Below are positions 22,894 to 35,445 of a stretch of DNA of 64,000 bases, in pieces. The DNA lies in assembly GCA_035610365.1 (NCBI GenBank), contig CM069432.1, positions 278,231,482-278,295,481 of the forward strand, written 5' to 3'. The stretch's first letter is position 1, and every line of letters starts with the position of its first letter. Source of the DNA: Aquatica leii. Lineage: Eukaryota; Arthropoda; Insecta; Coleoptera; Lampyridae. The position numbers and the translations under genes were made by a program. The notes under the pieces were generated by a model. That model saw only the letters and a program-made list of their open reading frames with translations. It was not told where the DNA came from and ran no database searches.

Positions 22894-24705
22894 CAACGCT
22901 TGTTGACTCTGGATTGTTGACTTTAGCTATTAGTTTGGCTTGTGTATTTGGACTTTTGATTGTACTCTTTTAATTATCTTGTTGGTATTTTGGTTATAGT
23001 AACTCGGATGCTATCCATTTGCCTTCTTCCAATTTGCTGCCACTGATTTGCTGTTCTTTGGATTAAGTTGCTTAACAATTTTCTTTTGGTTTTCTTTCTT
23101 TACCATCTTATTTCGGGACAGACTACCCTTCCGTATTGTATATAGTAGTACCCGCTTCGTCGGCATTTGTTTGGATTGGTATGTCACTTATAGGATTCTC
23201 TGCTTTACTGTTAAATTTTTGATTTTCTTTGGGATTTCCTATTCCGCTTGTCGGCATAAAAGTCTTGAAATAAACTTTTCACTTTGGGGACAGCATTTGG
23301 GACACATTCGGTTATGACTAACTACGATATCTTTTCTCTTCTTTTCTCCTCTCTTTATTCGGGTGGTTGGTTGGGCACCGTAGGGTGGTCTCTCTTTTCA
23401 TTCTTTTACGGGGTAAAGAATGAATCAGGCAGTTACATCAAGCCTTATCTATCTCCGTCTGTCTTTTTTTCTTCCTTCCTTGTATTTCTTACTTCTCATT
23501 TTTTTCTTCTTGATTACTTATCACCTACCTGCCATATCTTCCTTCTTTCTTCTTTCTCCTAAAGGTTCGCCTTTCGGGTGGTTGGTTGGGCAGTAGGCTG
23601 GGTTCTGTTGGGTCGACTACCTAGGGAGAGATAGTCGATCCGTACAATAACATCGTGTACTCTCTTTTCTCCTTCTGTCTTTCTGTCCTTCTTTCTTACT
23701 TTCTTTTTCTCTTGGGTTGTTTGGACACTTGCTTCTTTTCTTTGCTAACTTCTTCTCTTGAGTGTTCACTGCAACTATGCTTCTTCTTTCGTTCTAAGTT
23801 TCTTCTTTCTGCTGTTGAATTGGGTTTAGTGGGTTATTTGATTGTTGAGTAGGTCTGAAACTTGAGGCAGACTATCACTCCGCTTTTCTGTACTATATGT
23901 ACGCCCGCTTGGTCGGTTTCTTTGGATGTGTGTAGTCATTCTTAGGGTATCTCTTCTGCCACTTATGCTTTGGTTTTTTCTGGGAGTACTCTATTCCGTT
24001 AATCGGTTTCTACGTCTCATTGTGACAGTCTAGCGCAACAATTGATAATCTACGAGTGTTCGATTAGCAACAGATAATCATGACTTCTTCTTTCTACTTC
24101 TTTCTTTCCTTCTCTTAGGATTACTAATACTGGGCTTTTGTCCTTGGGGTTGCTTAGGGGGGTTCTTCTTCTTTTTTTTTTCTTTTAAAGATTACTTTCT
24201 TTGGAATTTTCTTCCAAGGTTTTGCTTAATGATTGGGGTTGGGATTGACTTTAGGGCTTTTGGGTCCTTGACGCTAGTCTAAACTTCCGTCTTTTTCTCC
24301 TCTTCTTTTTTTCTCTTGGTTGTCTTGGATCGTCGCTCCGTACTTGGAATAACGTCTCGTTCTTTATTCGTACCCGGAATCACTATTTGGTGGCTTTAAC
24401 GAGCACGTTAGTTTCGTGATATTGGCCTTCTAAGTTCTTTGGAGTTTGGTTGCTCAGGCAGTATCATTTTGCTGTATGCGTCTCTAGTCCAAGTTAGGTT
24501 TGATTGATCTTAGGGAACTTCGAAAGGTTCTGTTCCTTCATCTATCGGGTTGGGTTTCTGTGGTTTTGGTTCCTGGGTTGGGTTATGGTTTTCAATGTGC
24601 GGTTAGTTGGTAACGAACTTCATGGCAAGTTCCACTCTAAGTTCTTTACGGCTGCGTTCGGATTTGATTTCGACCGTGGGTCTCACTTCTTGCTAGGGGG
24701 GAATT

Positions 24706-26423
24706 TGTAACGTGTAAATTTCTACTGCGAGTCAAAATCCGCCTGAGAGTTAGGCAACTAACAGTAACATCTGTGTCCTCGAACCGTAGTTCGAAATCAC
24801 GCCTACGGAGGCGCGAAAGTTGTTAGTCGTCGACGAATTATATTCATTTTTATGCTGTTTGTGGATCGGTTTACAACAGGGGAACATCGGAGAGGTGAGG
24901 TAAATTGAATCTCTTTTCATCTGGTAACATCTTCTACACCGACGTTTATTTTAGCCTTTTGGAAATAAATCCGATTGAACCTCCGGTGCAAATAAAATCG
25001 GCACGATGTCTTGTGGACGGCCAGACACATAAAGTGGGTTAGTATTCTTACACGTGTTAGTAATGGAGGCCAACCAACTAATCTTCACAATTTTTAGCTT
25101 CTTTCTTTGGGTCTTTTTCTGTCCTTGTTACGTTACGGGTGATATTAAAGTGGATGCTGGATACTCGATCTTCGCTTCGGACGTCTTCGTCTGTTGTTCT
25201 GAGGTAGATCTGCGGGTGCTTTTATCTGTAATCTAAGGGAAATGGTGAACGCGCTAATCCAGTTCGGATGTTCGACAAAGTAAGGAAAACTACTACGATA
25301 TTCGAGGTATTTATGACACCTTTATATTGGAGTCGCGGGAGTCTCGCTGTCGACCTTATTTCGACCGGACGCTGTAGCCTTCGTTTAGCAGCGGCCGCGG
25401 TGCGTGCATGAGGAAACAAAAGATCGTGTTCGTGTCGCCATTTTATCACATATTTCAACTAAGATCGATCCTCGTATAAATATATATAAATGATTGCGGA
25501 AGTGGGAGACGACGTCGAGTATAATTGTTTTCTTATTTAAGTTAATATCCCCTAACGTCAAATTTTATTGTAATTCATAACCTTCTTATATACAATAATT
25601 CTTTCAAATGTTAAAATCACCTAACGTCAAACTTTATAATAGTTCATAATTTTTTTATACAATAATTCTTTTAATATTTTAACTGTGTAATGGTCAAGTC
25701 ATTACAATTATTTATGATAACTTCTCAATCACTTACAGTAATTATTAAATTTTATCAAAGGTAGAATTTTGGGAGTTACCCGTATCTCTGTATTAAATTG
25801 ATGATTATTATTTACCGGTCCTATGACGCTTGATCAAGTTGTCCCCAGACTGTACGTTAATTAGCGGGAACGCGTCTATCTAGTAAATCATCGCTACCGT
25901 AGCCGCGGTAATTATTAGCTACGTAAGCGATCTTAGCTTGTGTGGCTTCCAAACTCTATTTGCTGTTACTTATATATGTATACTTGTAATTGATAATTGT
26001 GCTTAATAATTTTTTTCTCTGTGGGGTTATATAAATAATTGTCAGGAGTTACCAGTGGCGTAACCGTCGCAGTTGTGTTTCTTCCGTTGGATGGAGATAG
26101 TGAATCATTTTTAATAAATGGTTATTGTGAATACTACATATGTTTTCTTTTGGGGAGACTTCGGGTCTAGGCTTTCCTTTTCTCTTCCCTAGACCATAAT
26201 TTCTGCGGATAACAGTTCGAGAGAAGGTGGCGCACTTGGGCATTCAGCTTACCGGAACTAATTGAGTATCTTAGGATTTTCTTCAACCCGACGACCACCT
26301 GCGGCGAGGCTAGCCAAAAAGGTAAGCGATAACATCTGGTTAATGACTATGAAGTGATACGGTTCTTCATTCCTTGTTTCTTTCTCCACCTTTCCCCATT
26401 AGATCACAATAAATATTGTAACA
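24706..26423 (+). repeat. 3' LTR of the young Gypsy-type element
   Basis: 1,718 bp, nearly identical to the 5' LTR. Preceded by the polypurine tract and followed by the target duplication ATGC and the right half of the Jockey element. Confidence 0.93.
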
Positions 26424-27290
26424 ATGCTCGCAGATAGAAACCTGATACCTGATCACCAATTCGGGTTCAGACGGCAACATTCTACAATTGAACAAGTGTA
26501 TGGTGTAGTCGACACCATAAATAAAACAGTCAAGACACTTCCAGAAGAACGCTACATCATTTTTAAGTCATATCTAAGTGAGAGATACTTCCAAGTGAGA
26601 TATGAAAATGAAATAACAGCACTACACTCAATAACGTCTGGCGTGCTGCAGGTTAGTATACTTGGTTTTTCTTATTCACTGCCGATGTTCCAATCAATAA
26701 TGGTTCGATCACAACCACATTCGCAGACGATACTGCCATCTTAGCTGTACACAAAAATTCAATTGAGGCACGCAACGCAGTCTTAATGGAATCTATAAAT
26801 GGATCTAGAAATGAAGGATTAATGTAAACGAGGTTAAGTCTAGCCACATCATCTTTACTAAATGCCTGGGAGACGAACACATATTTAGAAAAAGCACAAA
26901 CGACTTGGCACTAAATTCTGAAATTATTATTGGTTTTGAGAAGATAGTCTCAACTTTTACTTTGAAATAAACTACTCCAATACAATGCCGTTTTTAGGTC
27001 AGTATGGACATAGCCCATACGTTTCAGGTTTGGCGGCCAGCATCCAGCATCATGACATATTTCAGTGCAAAGTTCGGCGCGTTATTACGGACGCTCCATG
27101 GTTCTTAAAGAATAAAGACAACTGCAATGACCTGCAAGTGCCCACAGTGAGTGAAACGATTGTGCAATACAGTGTAACATACATTCAACGATTGGAAAAT
27201 CACCCAAACGTGTTTGTAATTAATTATTTCGATAACACTGAACATAAAAAAGACTTAAGCGTAAGACGCCACTCGGTTTAGTTCATGATC
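26424..27290 (+). mobile_element. Jockey-like LINE, right part (end of RT and C-terminus)
   Basis: Continues the reverse transcriptase cut by the LTR element: LADRNLIPDHQFGFRRQHST (block 3), YLSERYFQVRYENEI, ITSGVLQ, then the FADD active site at 26,720-26,731 followed by TAILAVHKNS. The C-terminal domain reads at 26,985-27,281 (FQCKVRRVITDAPWFLKN, DLQVPTV, YIQRLENHPN) and ends in a stop. The region between block 3 and YLSERY is shorter than in intact Jockey elements. The text changes frame several times. The non-coding tail after 27,281 has no obvious poly(A). Confidence 0.88.
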
Positions 27291-27299
27291 GATAAACAT

Positions 27300-29555
27300 C
27301 AAATTTTATATTTTAGTTAGGTAGCCTAACACACCTAAGTGAACTTCCCTTAGACTTCGTATAGCTTGCAGATACATGCTTTCGTTATTTACAGTTATCT
27401 CGGAAGCAGATAATGATAGAATTATCATTAAATCGTTTTGTAAAAGGACAAATAAAAGAAGATTTATCTATTCCATTAATGACAATATTTGCATCATCAA
27501 CAAAGGCCAGAGCGAATAAAATTTGACTGCAATCTTGAGTCAAGTAGAAGACAAATAGAATGTGGTGCTCCGTCAGAATCAAAGATTTGAGCAAAAACCG
27601 TAAGTAATAACACCTGAGCTGCGTTTTTACAGAACGCCGAAACATTTATAAATGGTTCAACGGGATTGTCTGGGCTAACCCCACAGCCTGGCTGTACCGC
27701 GAGATTTATTTTAGAAAAAAACAAACCATCTGGCAAACTGTGGTGTTTATTTTTTAACGTTTGGCAAGCATACTTTGACTTAGACAACAAAAAATAACCC
27801 TTATGGAGACGGTTAATGCACACCTTCAAATCTTTAGTTTTGCTTAACCTAAATGGATCACAAGAACTCAAAAGATACGAACTTTTGCAAACTAGACACA
27901 TGAAGTGGCTCTTGCTACAAGCGATTTAGAAAAATTTATTTTTGGTTTTTCTTGAACAACTTTAACCTACGGCTTAGATGGCAAACTGTTCATAAACTTA
28001 GCTGTTAGAAATTTTTTAAACTTGTCAAGTAGGTAAATCAGAACCAGAATTCTTCCTTAAAGATTCCCATTCACGTGATGTAACCGCATTTAGTTTATCA
28101 GACATAATGTAAGTAATTTTGACTTCTTTTGCGTCTTCCATCAACCAACAATAAGTTGCTAGTCAAGGTGTTTAAGGTTGTCAACAACCAGTAATAATTG
28201 CAATTATATTAAACTGGATTTCTTATTTAAACAAAAGCATGACTAATATGGCCGAACATTGTAAAATTTTTGTAACATAACGTTAATTTACTTTAGTACT
28301 TTTACAAACGCAGTATGGATATCAAGTGTCTTTTTTGAATGCTTTCTCGCGGTGTTTAACAGCGACTCACCACAAACAAATACGAAAAAAAAATTATATA
28401 TGTTACCAATCTTTTTTTGCAGTAGGCCCTGTGGTAACAACCACGTCACCACGGCTAGCTATAAATCGGTGAGTAGGCGTCGTTTGTTAACTATAATAAA
28501 AATAAAAAATTACTTAGGAGCCACTCCATGTACTAATAAAAATTCTCGACTTAGAGAGACCAAGGGTACGTCTGGACTGACTACGAAACAAACAGGACAG
28601 AGACGAAAAAAGCGAGCAAAAACAACGTAACAAGTGCAATCTATGCTTTACAAAGATAACTGGTACTATACTAAAAAATTTAACAACAGTAAAGCTACCA
28701 CTTTTTGTATTTATAAAATTTAAAGGAAGTTAATAGCAAAGAAGATAATGCACAAGCGTTATTTTAACAGTAATTATGATAATGGAAATAATTCAATAAT
28801 ACGCAAAATAATGAGCGAACTGACGCTGGGTGTTCAGTTCATTGATAAAAAATGATCCATCGACTATGGGATTTTCCCTAACCACATAAGTTGGAATTAG
28901 CAAAAGAAAAATAAAAAAGTGTGGTTTTGACATTTTTAAAAAAAGCTTTTTTATCCTAAAATTATTAATCAAGAACCAATGTCTGAAATGTTCGCATGTC
29001 TTTACCACTTTCTCGTTGGTTGGCTATCCACGCTCTTTTCTGTGTTTTTTTGGTTTTAAAAATCAGGTTGTAGACAGAAAAAAAGAAACATGAATCAAGT
29101 GTCTAAATACAAGAAAAGATGGGAAAAGTTTGCTCATAAAATGACCTAAAATGATAGAAAAAAAACCATTTTATGGTATACTCAAACATCGTAGAGTAAG
29201 TAGTATAGTAATGCGAATCCTGGCTCATTAAGGTTTAGATCGGTGGGAGAACGTAAAATTTTGTTGGGGTCGTTTTGTTTCCGGTATGCTAAAATTGCAT
29301 TCGAATTTGGTCAGTTGGGGTAAATGGTAGTGGTGGTGGAGAACCGTGAAATATCGTAAGAGTTGTTTTATTTTGGGTATGCTCAGGTCTAGGCACTTGG
29401 GGAAGAGTGTAGTGATCGTGAGTTATCATAATGGACTTTTTGATACGGATGCAATTGTGGTCATCTTGTGGTTATAGGTACTTATGCGGGTTGGAAATAC
29501 CAATAGACAAACTATCTTATTTTTTATGTCAAAAATTAATTCTGGCAAAATGCAC
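27300..29555. other. mostly unassigned DNA with two unrecognised minus-strand ORF pieces
   Basis: A 134-codon minus-strand frame (27,497-27,901) and a short one starting MSDKLNAVTSREWESLRKN near 28,107 lie downstream of the dynein pseudogene on the same strand. Neither matches a dynein part or another family I know. They could be exons of an unknown gene or chance frames. Around 29,240-29,410 two diverged copies of a ggtatgct...cttgggg...gtgatatcgtaa-like unit suggest an old tandem duplication. The rest shows nothing. Confidence 0.35.
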
Positions 29556-29559
29556 TCAC

Positions 29560-32155
29560 CTCAACTGCTTTTACCAATTCCAATCGTCAACTTTAACAAC
29601 ATTAGTCTTAAGTAACTCTTCAATGACACTAATATAATAAATAGTGTCTAAAATTAGTGCTTTAAGTTTAATTTCGATTAAGTTAGAATACTGATCATCT
29701 AGCGAAGATAAACTGTTGTCTGTACTCTCGTTAAAATTTAAATAGCTGTAATGGTTTAGCTGCGTCTACAATAGAAAATATAAAAATTTTCTAAAAAACA
29801 AAAACAGAACCGTACTTTATAATTTACTAAAAGAGGTTTGAGCGTTATGTTCAGCTAAGCATAAAATTTGAGACGGGTATTTTAGCGGATCCGCATTGTT
29901 TCGGTCGCGTAAATACTGCGATAGCAAATTCTTCAAACAGCTTTGCATTTCATGAACTAAAATATTTAACCAATCCTGCAATAATACCAAACAAATTGTC
30001 GAATCACCATCGTAGCTCTAATACCTCAACTGGTTGCTCAATGTTGACTAAGTTATTTAACAAAACCGTTTCACCTTGTAAAGAGCACATTGCCACAATC
30101 TTTTTCCCTTCTGAATCCAGATTGATGCTATGTATACCCGAAAAAAGTTTCTTCAAGTGCCTTTGTATGACTTGTTCTTTAGAACAATGCCCAACGATTT
30201 CTCTTAAATCATCGTCGCCCAAAAACAAAAATCGTGAAAACTTATTTCTCTTGTCTTGGAGGAAGTTTTCTAAACTGCTTTGGCACCTGGACAATTGTCC
30301 TTGCAAATTAATCAAAGTGCTTAAATCCTTGTCTAAACGTTCGAAACGACCTCGTTCTTGTACTAAAGCACCTTCGCCAAAAATGGATTCCAAGTAAATC
30401 CACCTAAAAGATTTTTTTAGTATTGACCAATAAAATATTGGATTAGGTACTTTCGTCGTATTTGAGCTAACGATGTTAAATGCCCTTCTAAATCTGCTAA
30501 TCGCGTCGCCCACATTTCGGCACGTTCGCTGAAACTTCCGTAATCGGCTGCATTTTTTACAGATTGTAACAAGCTTTGGTTGTCTCCGATCTACAATATT
30601 TGTTTAAAATTAAACAAAAACTCTCACTTCTTTTTAGATCAATGCTTCTAACCACACCTACCCAGGAACTTCAAAAACGAAACCACCCCCTCCGATGCTT
30701 ATCCACGCCCATCTATCAGCTTGATTAATTTAAAGCCACGACTGACTTTCGTTTAGACGAATTAAGTTAGTTAAACTATACTTGATCATTGCAGGTTTGC
30801 AAAAAAAAAGTATAATTTTTTTTTAAACTGGGATATATTTGCTCACTATATTTTGAATGATATCGTTTATTTAAAAACATTCATCTTTTGGTAAACCAAA
30901 AAACCCTTTCTTAATAAATAAAAATTGTTCATACCTTGTTAAGTATCTATTTACAGTCTCTAATTATGAAAACTTTTCTTATTGTGAACATCTTTGTGCT
31001 CGGAAAACAGAAATCGGCACTGCACGTCCCAGTGATCCAACTCGGCAATAACTTGCTGAACTACAGCTTCACTAGCAGCTCTTTTGCATATAACCTGTAA
31101 ACATTACAAAACTAAAAAGCTACAAGTATAAACATACTTGAAGCTTTTTGGCATTGTCCAAAAGCGCTTCAGGCTTCTGCAAAAAATCATTCAAAAGCAC
31201 CAAGTCAATGAGTTTTGGCAACACTCCTATTAAAGAAAAAACTTCTATCCAATGATTTTCAGTGAAATCTTCTCCACGGACGTATTTCAAAACTGAGACA
31301 ACAGCCTGAAAACAGTTCCTAATTAGCTTTCAATCCAATTAATAGTAGTTTATTTATCGAGTTCCTGTGTAAATTGGACGTTTTTTTTTCCCAAGAGGGC
31401 ATTTTTAAACCCGAGTGAAACGAGGGTTTAAAAAGTCCTCGAGGGAAAAAAAGCGTTCAATTTAGACAGGAACGAGTTAAATACAACATTTTATTGCTCG
31501 AACAGAGACTAGGAGGCCTACAAAGTCTCAAAATCTTTCAAAAATAATTTGACGTTTATGTTGACAAGTGTGTCAAAACTGTCAAAGACGGTTTACAATA
31601 GCAAAAAATTAAAATTTATGACAGTTAAGAACAATAAATAAATTTACTCTGTATTTTTAAATTTCTTGAAGCAGCAACGTAATTACGGAATTATTATTAG
31701 ATCGTTCTAGTTTATTCCCAATTAGACAAAAACTCATCAAACCGATAACTTTTTTTGCGAAAAACGATCCATTCTTTATTGCCAATTGATTTAAACTCTG
31801 TCAAAAAAACACAGACTAAAAATTTATTCCGCGTTGTGCAAAAACAACCTTTATGAAACTCTTCAAATTGAGACCAAAGCTCTTCTTGCTTAAAATCAGT
31901 TTCCAAATTATTTAAGTAAGTAAAATGAACTGGATCTAAATTAAAACGCCCATGATCATTGCTGCAAAGCAAATTTGGATAAAAATCCAAAATAAAAAAA
32001 ACTTACATTAGTTTTTCTTTACGCGCGGTTAAATCTTGTAGTTGTTGACGTTTATCTTTGATATATTGTAGGTGTTTTTGCCAGCGGTTAACAGATTCTC
32101 CAATCATGTCACCGGATTGTGACTTAAATTTGACCTGTTCCCATTTGGCAGTTCG
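29560..32155 (-). pseudogene. DYNC2H1-like: cytoplasmic dynein 2 heavy chain (DYNC2H1/btv-like) pseudogene, linker region
   Basis: Nine minus-strand exon-like blocks follow the order of the dynein-2 stem/linker. They are 32,155-32,007 (KWEQVKFK), 31,961-31,849 (LDPVHFTYLNNLE), 31,797-31,712 (NKEWIVFRKKSYRFDEFL), 31,305-31,138 (VLKYVRGEDFTENHW), 31,094-30,935, 30,590-30,451 ([11 protein letters not shown]), 30,403-30,025 ([35 protein letters not shown]), 29,975 to about 29,800 ([11 protein letters not shown]) and 29,765-29,560 ([13 protein letters not shown]). Introns of 47-51 bp with GT-AG ends are kept. Decay: a stop and a frame change in the fifth block, TAA in WNW*KQLR in the last, about 20 residues missing in the seventh, and no clear acceptor before the first. 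The AAA motor is absent. The intact gene drives retrograde intraflagellar transport in cilia. Confidence 0.85.
31351..31483. repeat. 133-bp near-perfect palindrome (foldback/MITE-like)
   Basis: Left arm tatttatcgagttcctgtgt is mirrored at the right end (reading inward from 31,483). The arms continue through a T/A run and a tttaaaccc/gggtttaaa pair to a loop of about nine bases at 31,420. It lies between two dynein exon blocks, where the expected splice donor is missing. A neighbouring stretch (31,540-31,640) carries ttgacg/tgtcaaaactgtc motifs like other insect MITEs. Confidence 0.7.
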
Positions 32156-32159
32156 TTAT

Positions 32160-32670
32160 TTTTCAATCGATAAAAAAATTGATTAACAATTACCTTAACT
32201 TCCAACTCGATCACATAACTACTGAACTTACGTACAGTTGTGACATCTTACAAATGGATGCTTGTACTAAAGTAACACTGCAGAAAGCAAGAAAATATTC
32301 ACAAACTTACCCACCAGAGCTCCTTGATATCGAGTAATGTAATTCTAATTAGCAAAATGCATATGTAAGCTTACGTACTACGATTGTGGGCCTAATTCTG
32401 GTTTGAATATAATCAAATTGATTCAAAATAGCTCGAGGGTAAGTAAAGTTTTAGCCTGGTCTACGATTTAAAATATTGAAAGGTACGAATTAGAAAAAAT
32501 AATTAATATAATAAACACAAGTAACACATGCTGAAGGTTGGATAAAATCAAATTAGAAATTACACGTGAGCAAGTCATTTCCCAATACGATACTTTACAT
32601 TATTCGTTTGTTTCAGGTTCGAGGCCCTAATTGTCATATAGAAATTTCTCAACAACGAACGTTTGAAAGT
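32160..32670. other. unassigned DNA upstream of the dynein pseudogene
   Basis: Contains splice-like GTAAGT motifs on the minus strand around 32,230 and 32,310, which could mark earlier dynein exons, but no protein text I can recognise. Confidence 0.3.
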
Positions 32671-32672
32671 TA

Positions 32673-33645
32673 ATGGCTGATTATCTTCATAAACAGCAAG
32701 GAAAAGAGTTACCTCTAACTAATAACTGGTTGAAAGAGAGCCGTTTCATCCCTAACAGACACGGTAAAAGAAATTTTATAGTATCGAAGCAACGTGGTGG
32801 CCGTAATCTTAACAAATTTTTACCTGCAAACGCTGATATTAACTACTAAAATTTTACTCTTGAAATTTTCCAGTAAAAGTGAGTAGCAATTAGCAATTTT
32901 ATTACAAGGTACAATATTGTTAAAATGTCTATCGCAAAGTGGCCAAAATGTAATAAAGATGGTAACCCCGATAAGGAGGTAACTTGTGACAATTGCAAAC
33001 AAGTAATTCATACAACATGCACCAGAATTACACGAGCAGAAGTGCAATGCATGCTGGCTTGGGATCGTCGGGTCTCATATATTTGCGATAACTGCGCAAC
33101 AAGGGCACTCGCTAACAACGAACCTATTAAGGATTTGAAAAAGCTTAACAACTAAAATAAACAATCTAGAGGATAAAATCTCGAAATCTGCGCACAACAT
33201 TGAAGAAGCCGAACTAACCGAAGCTATCATTAGTGAGATTCAAGACCGTAGCAGCCGTGCTTCTAATATCATTCTCTTTAACGTTAAAGAGACGGATTCC
33301 GAAGAATTAGATAAAAATCAAGTAGTATCAGCCCTAAATAAAATCGGTGGATTTAATACAGACGGCATAACAATTCTTCGCTTAGGATCAGCTTCTACCG
33401 GTAAGGATCGTCCCATCAAAGTTATGCTACGCAGTGAACGGGATGCACGCTTCCTTTTGAAAAACAAAATCAAACTTCCTGTAAACATAAAAATTCGACA
33501 AGATGAGACCCCTCGACAGAAAGATTATCTACGAAATTTGCAGAATACGCTTAATAAGCGGCTTGAGAATAGCGAACATGATCTCACCATAAAATACATC
33601 AGAGGCGTACCAAAAATTGTTAACAAGCCAAAAAACCACAATTAA
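32673..33645 (+). mobile_element. LINE ORF1 (PHD-like finger plus RRM-like domain)
   Basis: A short frame, MADYLHKQQGKELPLTNNWL, at 32,673 is followed by an ORF1 start at 32,925. The ORF begins with a PHD/RING-like finger (CNKDG..CDNCKQVIHTTC..YICDNC, 32,950-33,100), then a coiled stretch. An L1/CR1-type RRM-like domain comes next in another frame (SEIQDRSSRASNIILFN, LNKIGGF, KVMLRSERDARFLL) and ends RGVPKIVNKPKNHN at 33,645. Many insect I/CR1/Jockey-group LINEs have such a two-domain, nucleic-acid-binding ORF1. One frame change near 33,150. No ORF2 follows; the large gene below starts 33 bases later. Confidence 0.72.
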
Positions 33646-35445
33646 CTTTACTAAACCTTACTTTTTTCTATATTGTATTGGCACGTATTAACAACGTAGA
33701 TGATTTAGCAGCGGCAGAGGCAAGATACCACCAAAATTGTCATTTGGAATTTCGTAAGGAACCTGCAACAACTAGGCACCGTGGAAAAATTGAAGATCCC
33801 ATGCTAACAGCAGCATTTGACAGTCTTTGCCAGTTCATGGAAAATAGCGAAGAATGTCAATATTCTATTACCGATTTGGCAAGCCGGTTCCAAAGTTATC
33901 TTGGGAATCAACACGAAGGATACAGTAGTAAATGGCTAAAATTGAAACATCAGAAGCGCTATGGCGATAGCATCGTTATAACTGAAAAGTCAGGTCAGAT
34001 GGCAGTAGCCAGTTTTAAGGGTTCGGCTCACAAAATTCTGCATAACTCATGGTATACCGAAAAGAAAGAAGATAAATGCGAGGAAAGACGTCAAATAGTC
34101 AAAACTGCAGCAGAAGTAATAAGAGAGGACATAAGAATTCTGGTAAACAACATGGACGAATATCCTCCTGTCCATCACTTATCTGTTGAAAGTCTCAGAT
34201 CTACAATACCGGATTCTCTAAGATGTTTCTTTGACGTAATACTCCAATTAAAGATCGATTCGGAAAGTTTGGAGTTGAAGCGAGCTGCCCTCGAACAAGC
34301 AGTGATGTCCGCTTGCACGCCTCGATCTTTTCTTTCGCCCCTGCTGCTTCGTGTTGGCCTTTACGCGCATAGACGTTTCGCTTCAAAGCATCTAATTCAG
34401 ATGCTAAGTAGCTTGGGATATTCTTCTTCCTACTCCGAAACTCTAAAATTGGAAAACTCTTTGATAGCAAGTAATAAACAAAGTGACGACACAGACAAAT
34501 TTACACAATTTGTGTTTGACAATGCTGACTATAATGTCAAAACAATTGATGGCTGAAACAGTTTTCATTGTATGGGTGGCATTAAGTGCACAACACCACC
34601 TGCAGATATAGAAAAAGTCATATGCGCTGTTGCAAGGGTAATAAAAGATCTAAAGGCAGATAACATGGCTGCCTATGGTGACTTTCCAGTTGTATGGTAG
34701 GTATAGGACGCCTGCAAAAGCTGGATTAGTTAGAATTACAATGCGCGATGTGGCTGCTGTTCACAAATTGCCTATCTGTTCTGGATTCGGCTATAGATTT
34801 TTTCTGTTGGACCGCCTATGGTTAGTTTGTCACAGCTTAGGAAATCTTGGTACTCCCTCGTGGAACGGATTTATGCAAACCGGTTTCGAGAAATGCACAC
34901 CTTGCCATATTAGCAGCGTAGAAGCGTTGCCTTTCACAAGGTTAGATCCTTCCAATAGGAGCACCATTTGCACTGCACTTAAGTCTGCAGCTTCTCAGTG
35001 CCTAAAGCAAAACCAGAAGCATTGCTTTGTAACATTCGATCAGCCTCTATATCTTAAAGCATCTGATATCGTCGCTAGCAACATTAGTTGAGATTTGACA
35101 AATGTTGTAGTAAGATTAGGTGGCTTCCACCTGTTAATGTCTAAAGCCTCAATTAGCCACATGATGACTGACCACGCTTATAGTCGATCTGTTAGGGCCC
35201 ATTTTCTCACACAAATAGCTATTGAAGTAATGTTGATGCAACAGACAGACGTCGAGGAAACTACAAAAAAAGAGAGATGAGTAAGCTGTAAACAGATTAT
35301 ATGGATACTTCGTGCTTGCCAGAATACCTTGTGACCAACGATACACTGATCAGAGTTTAGAACGTTTTGAAGAACGATGTGAAGTAGTTGCCAGCAAAGC
35401 TTTGGGTAGAATATTCCCGGTTGGTAGCACTAATGCAATTATATA

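Larger units (their letters stand above)
19389..26423 (+). mobile_element. Gypsy-type LTR retrotransposon, young, non-autonomous
   Basis: Two long direct repeats, 19,389-21,103 and 24,706-26,423, both starting TGTAACGTG and ending ATTGTAACA, flanked by the 4-bp duplication ATGC. By eye they differ at only about six places in 1.7 kb, so the insertion is recent. A primer-binding-like TGGCACC lies at 21,112 and a polypurine tract AGGGGGGAA at 24,695. The 3.6-kb interior has one open frame with gag-like and integrase-zinc-finger-like parts and then about 1.8 kb of T-rich non-coding DNA. No reverse transcriptase or RNase H is seen, so it is broken. It sits inside the Jockey LINE. Confidence 0.9.

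Noticed and set aside
23048-23852. Phe/Ser/Leu-rich plus-strand ORFs after the gag-like ORF
   Set aside because: They come from T-rich non-coding DNA of the LTR element, show no envelope or pol motif, and fit simple base composition.
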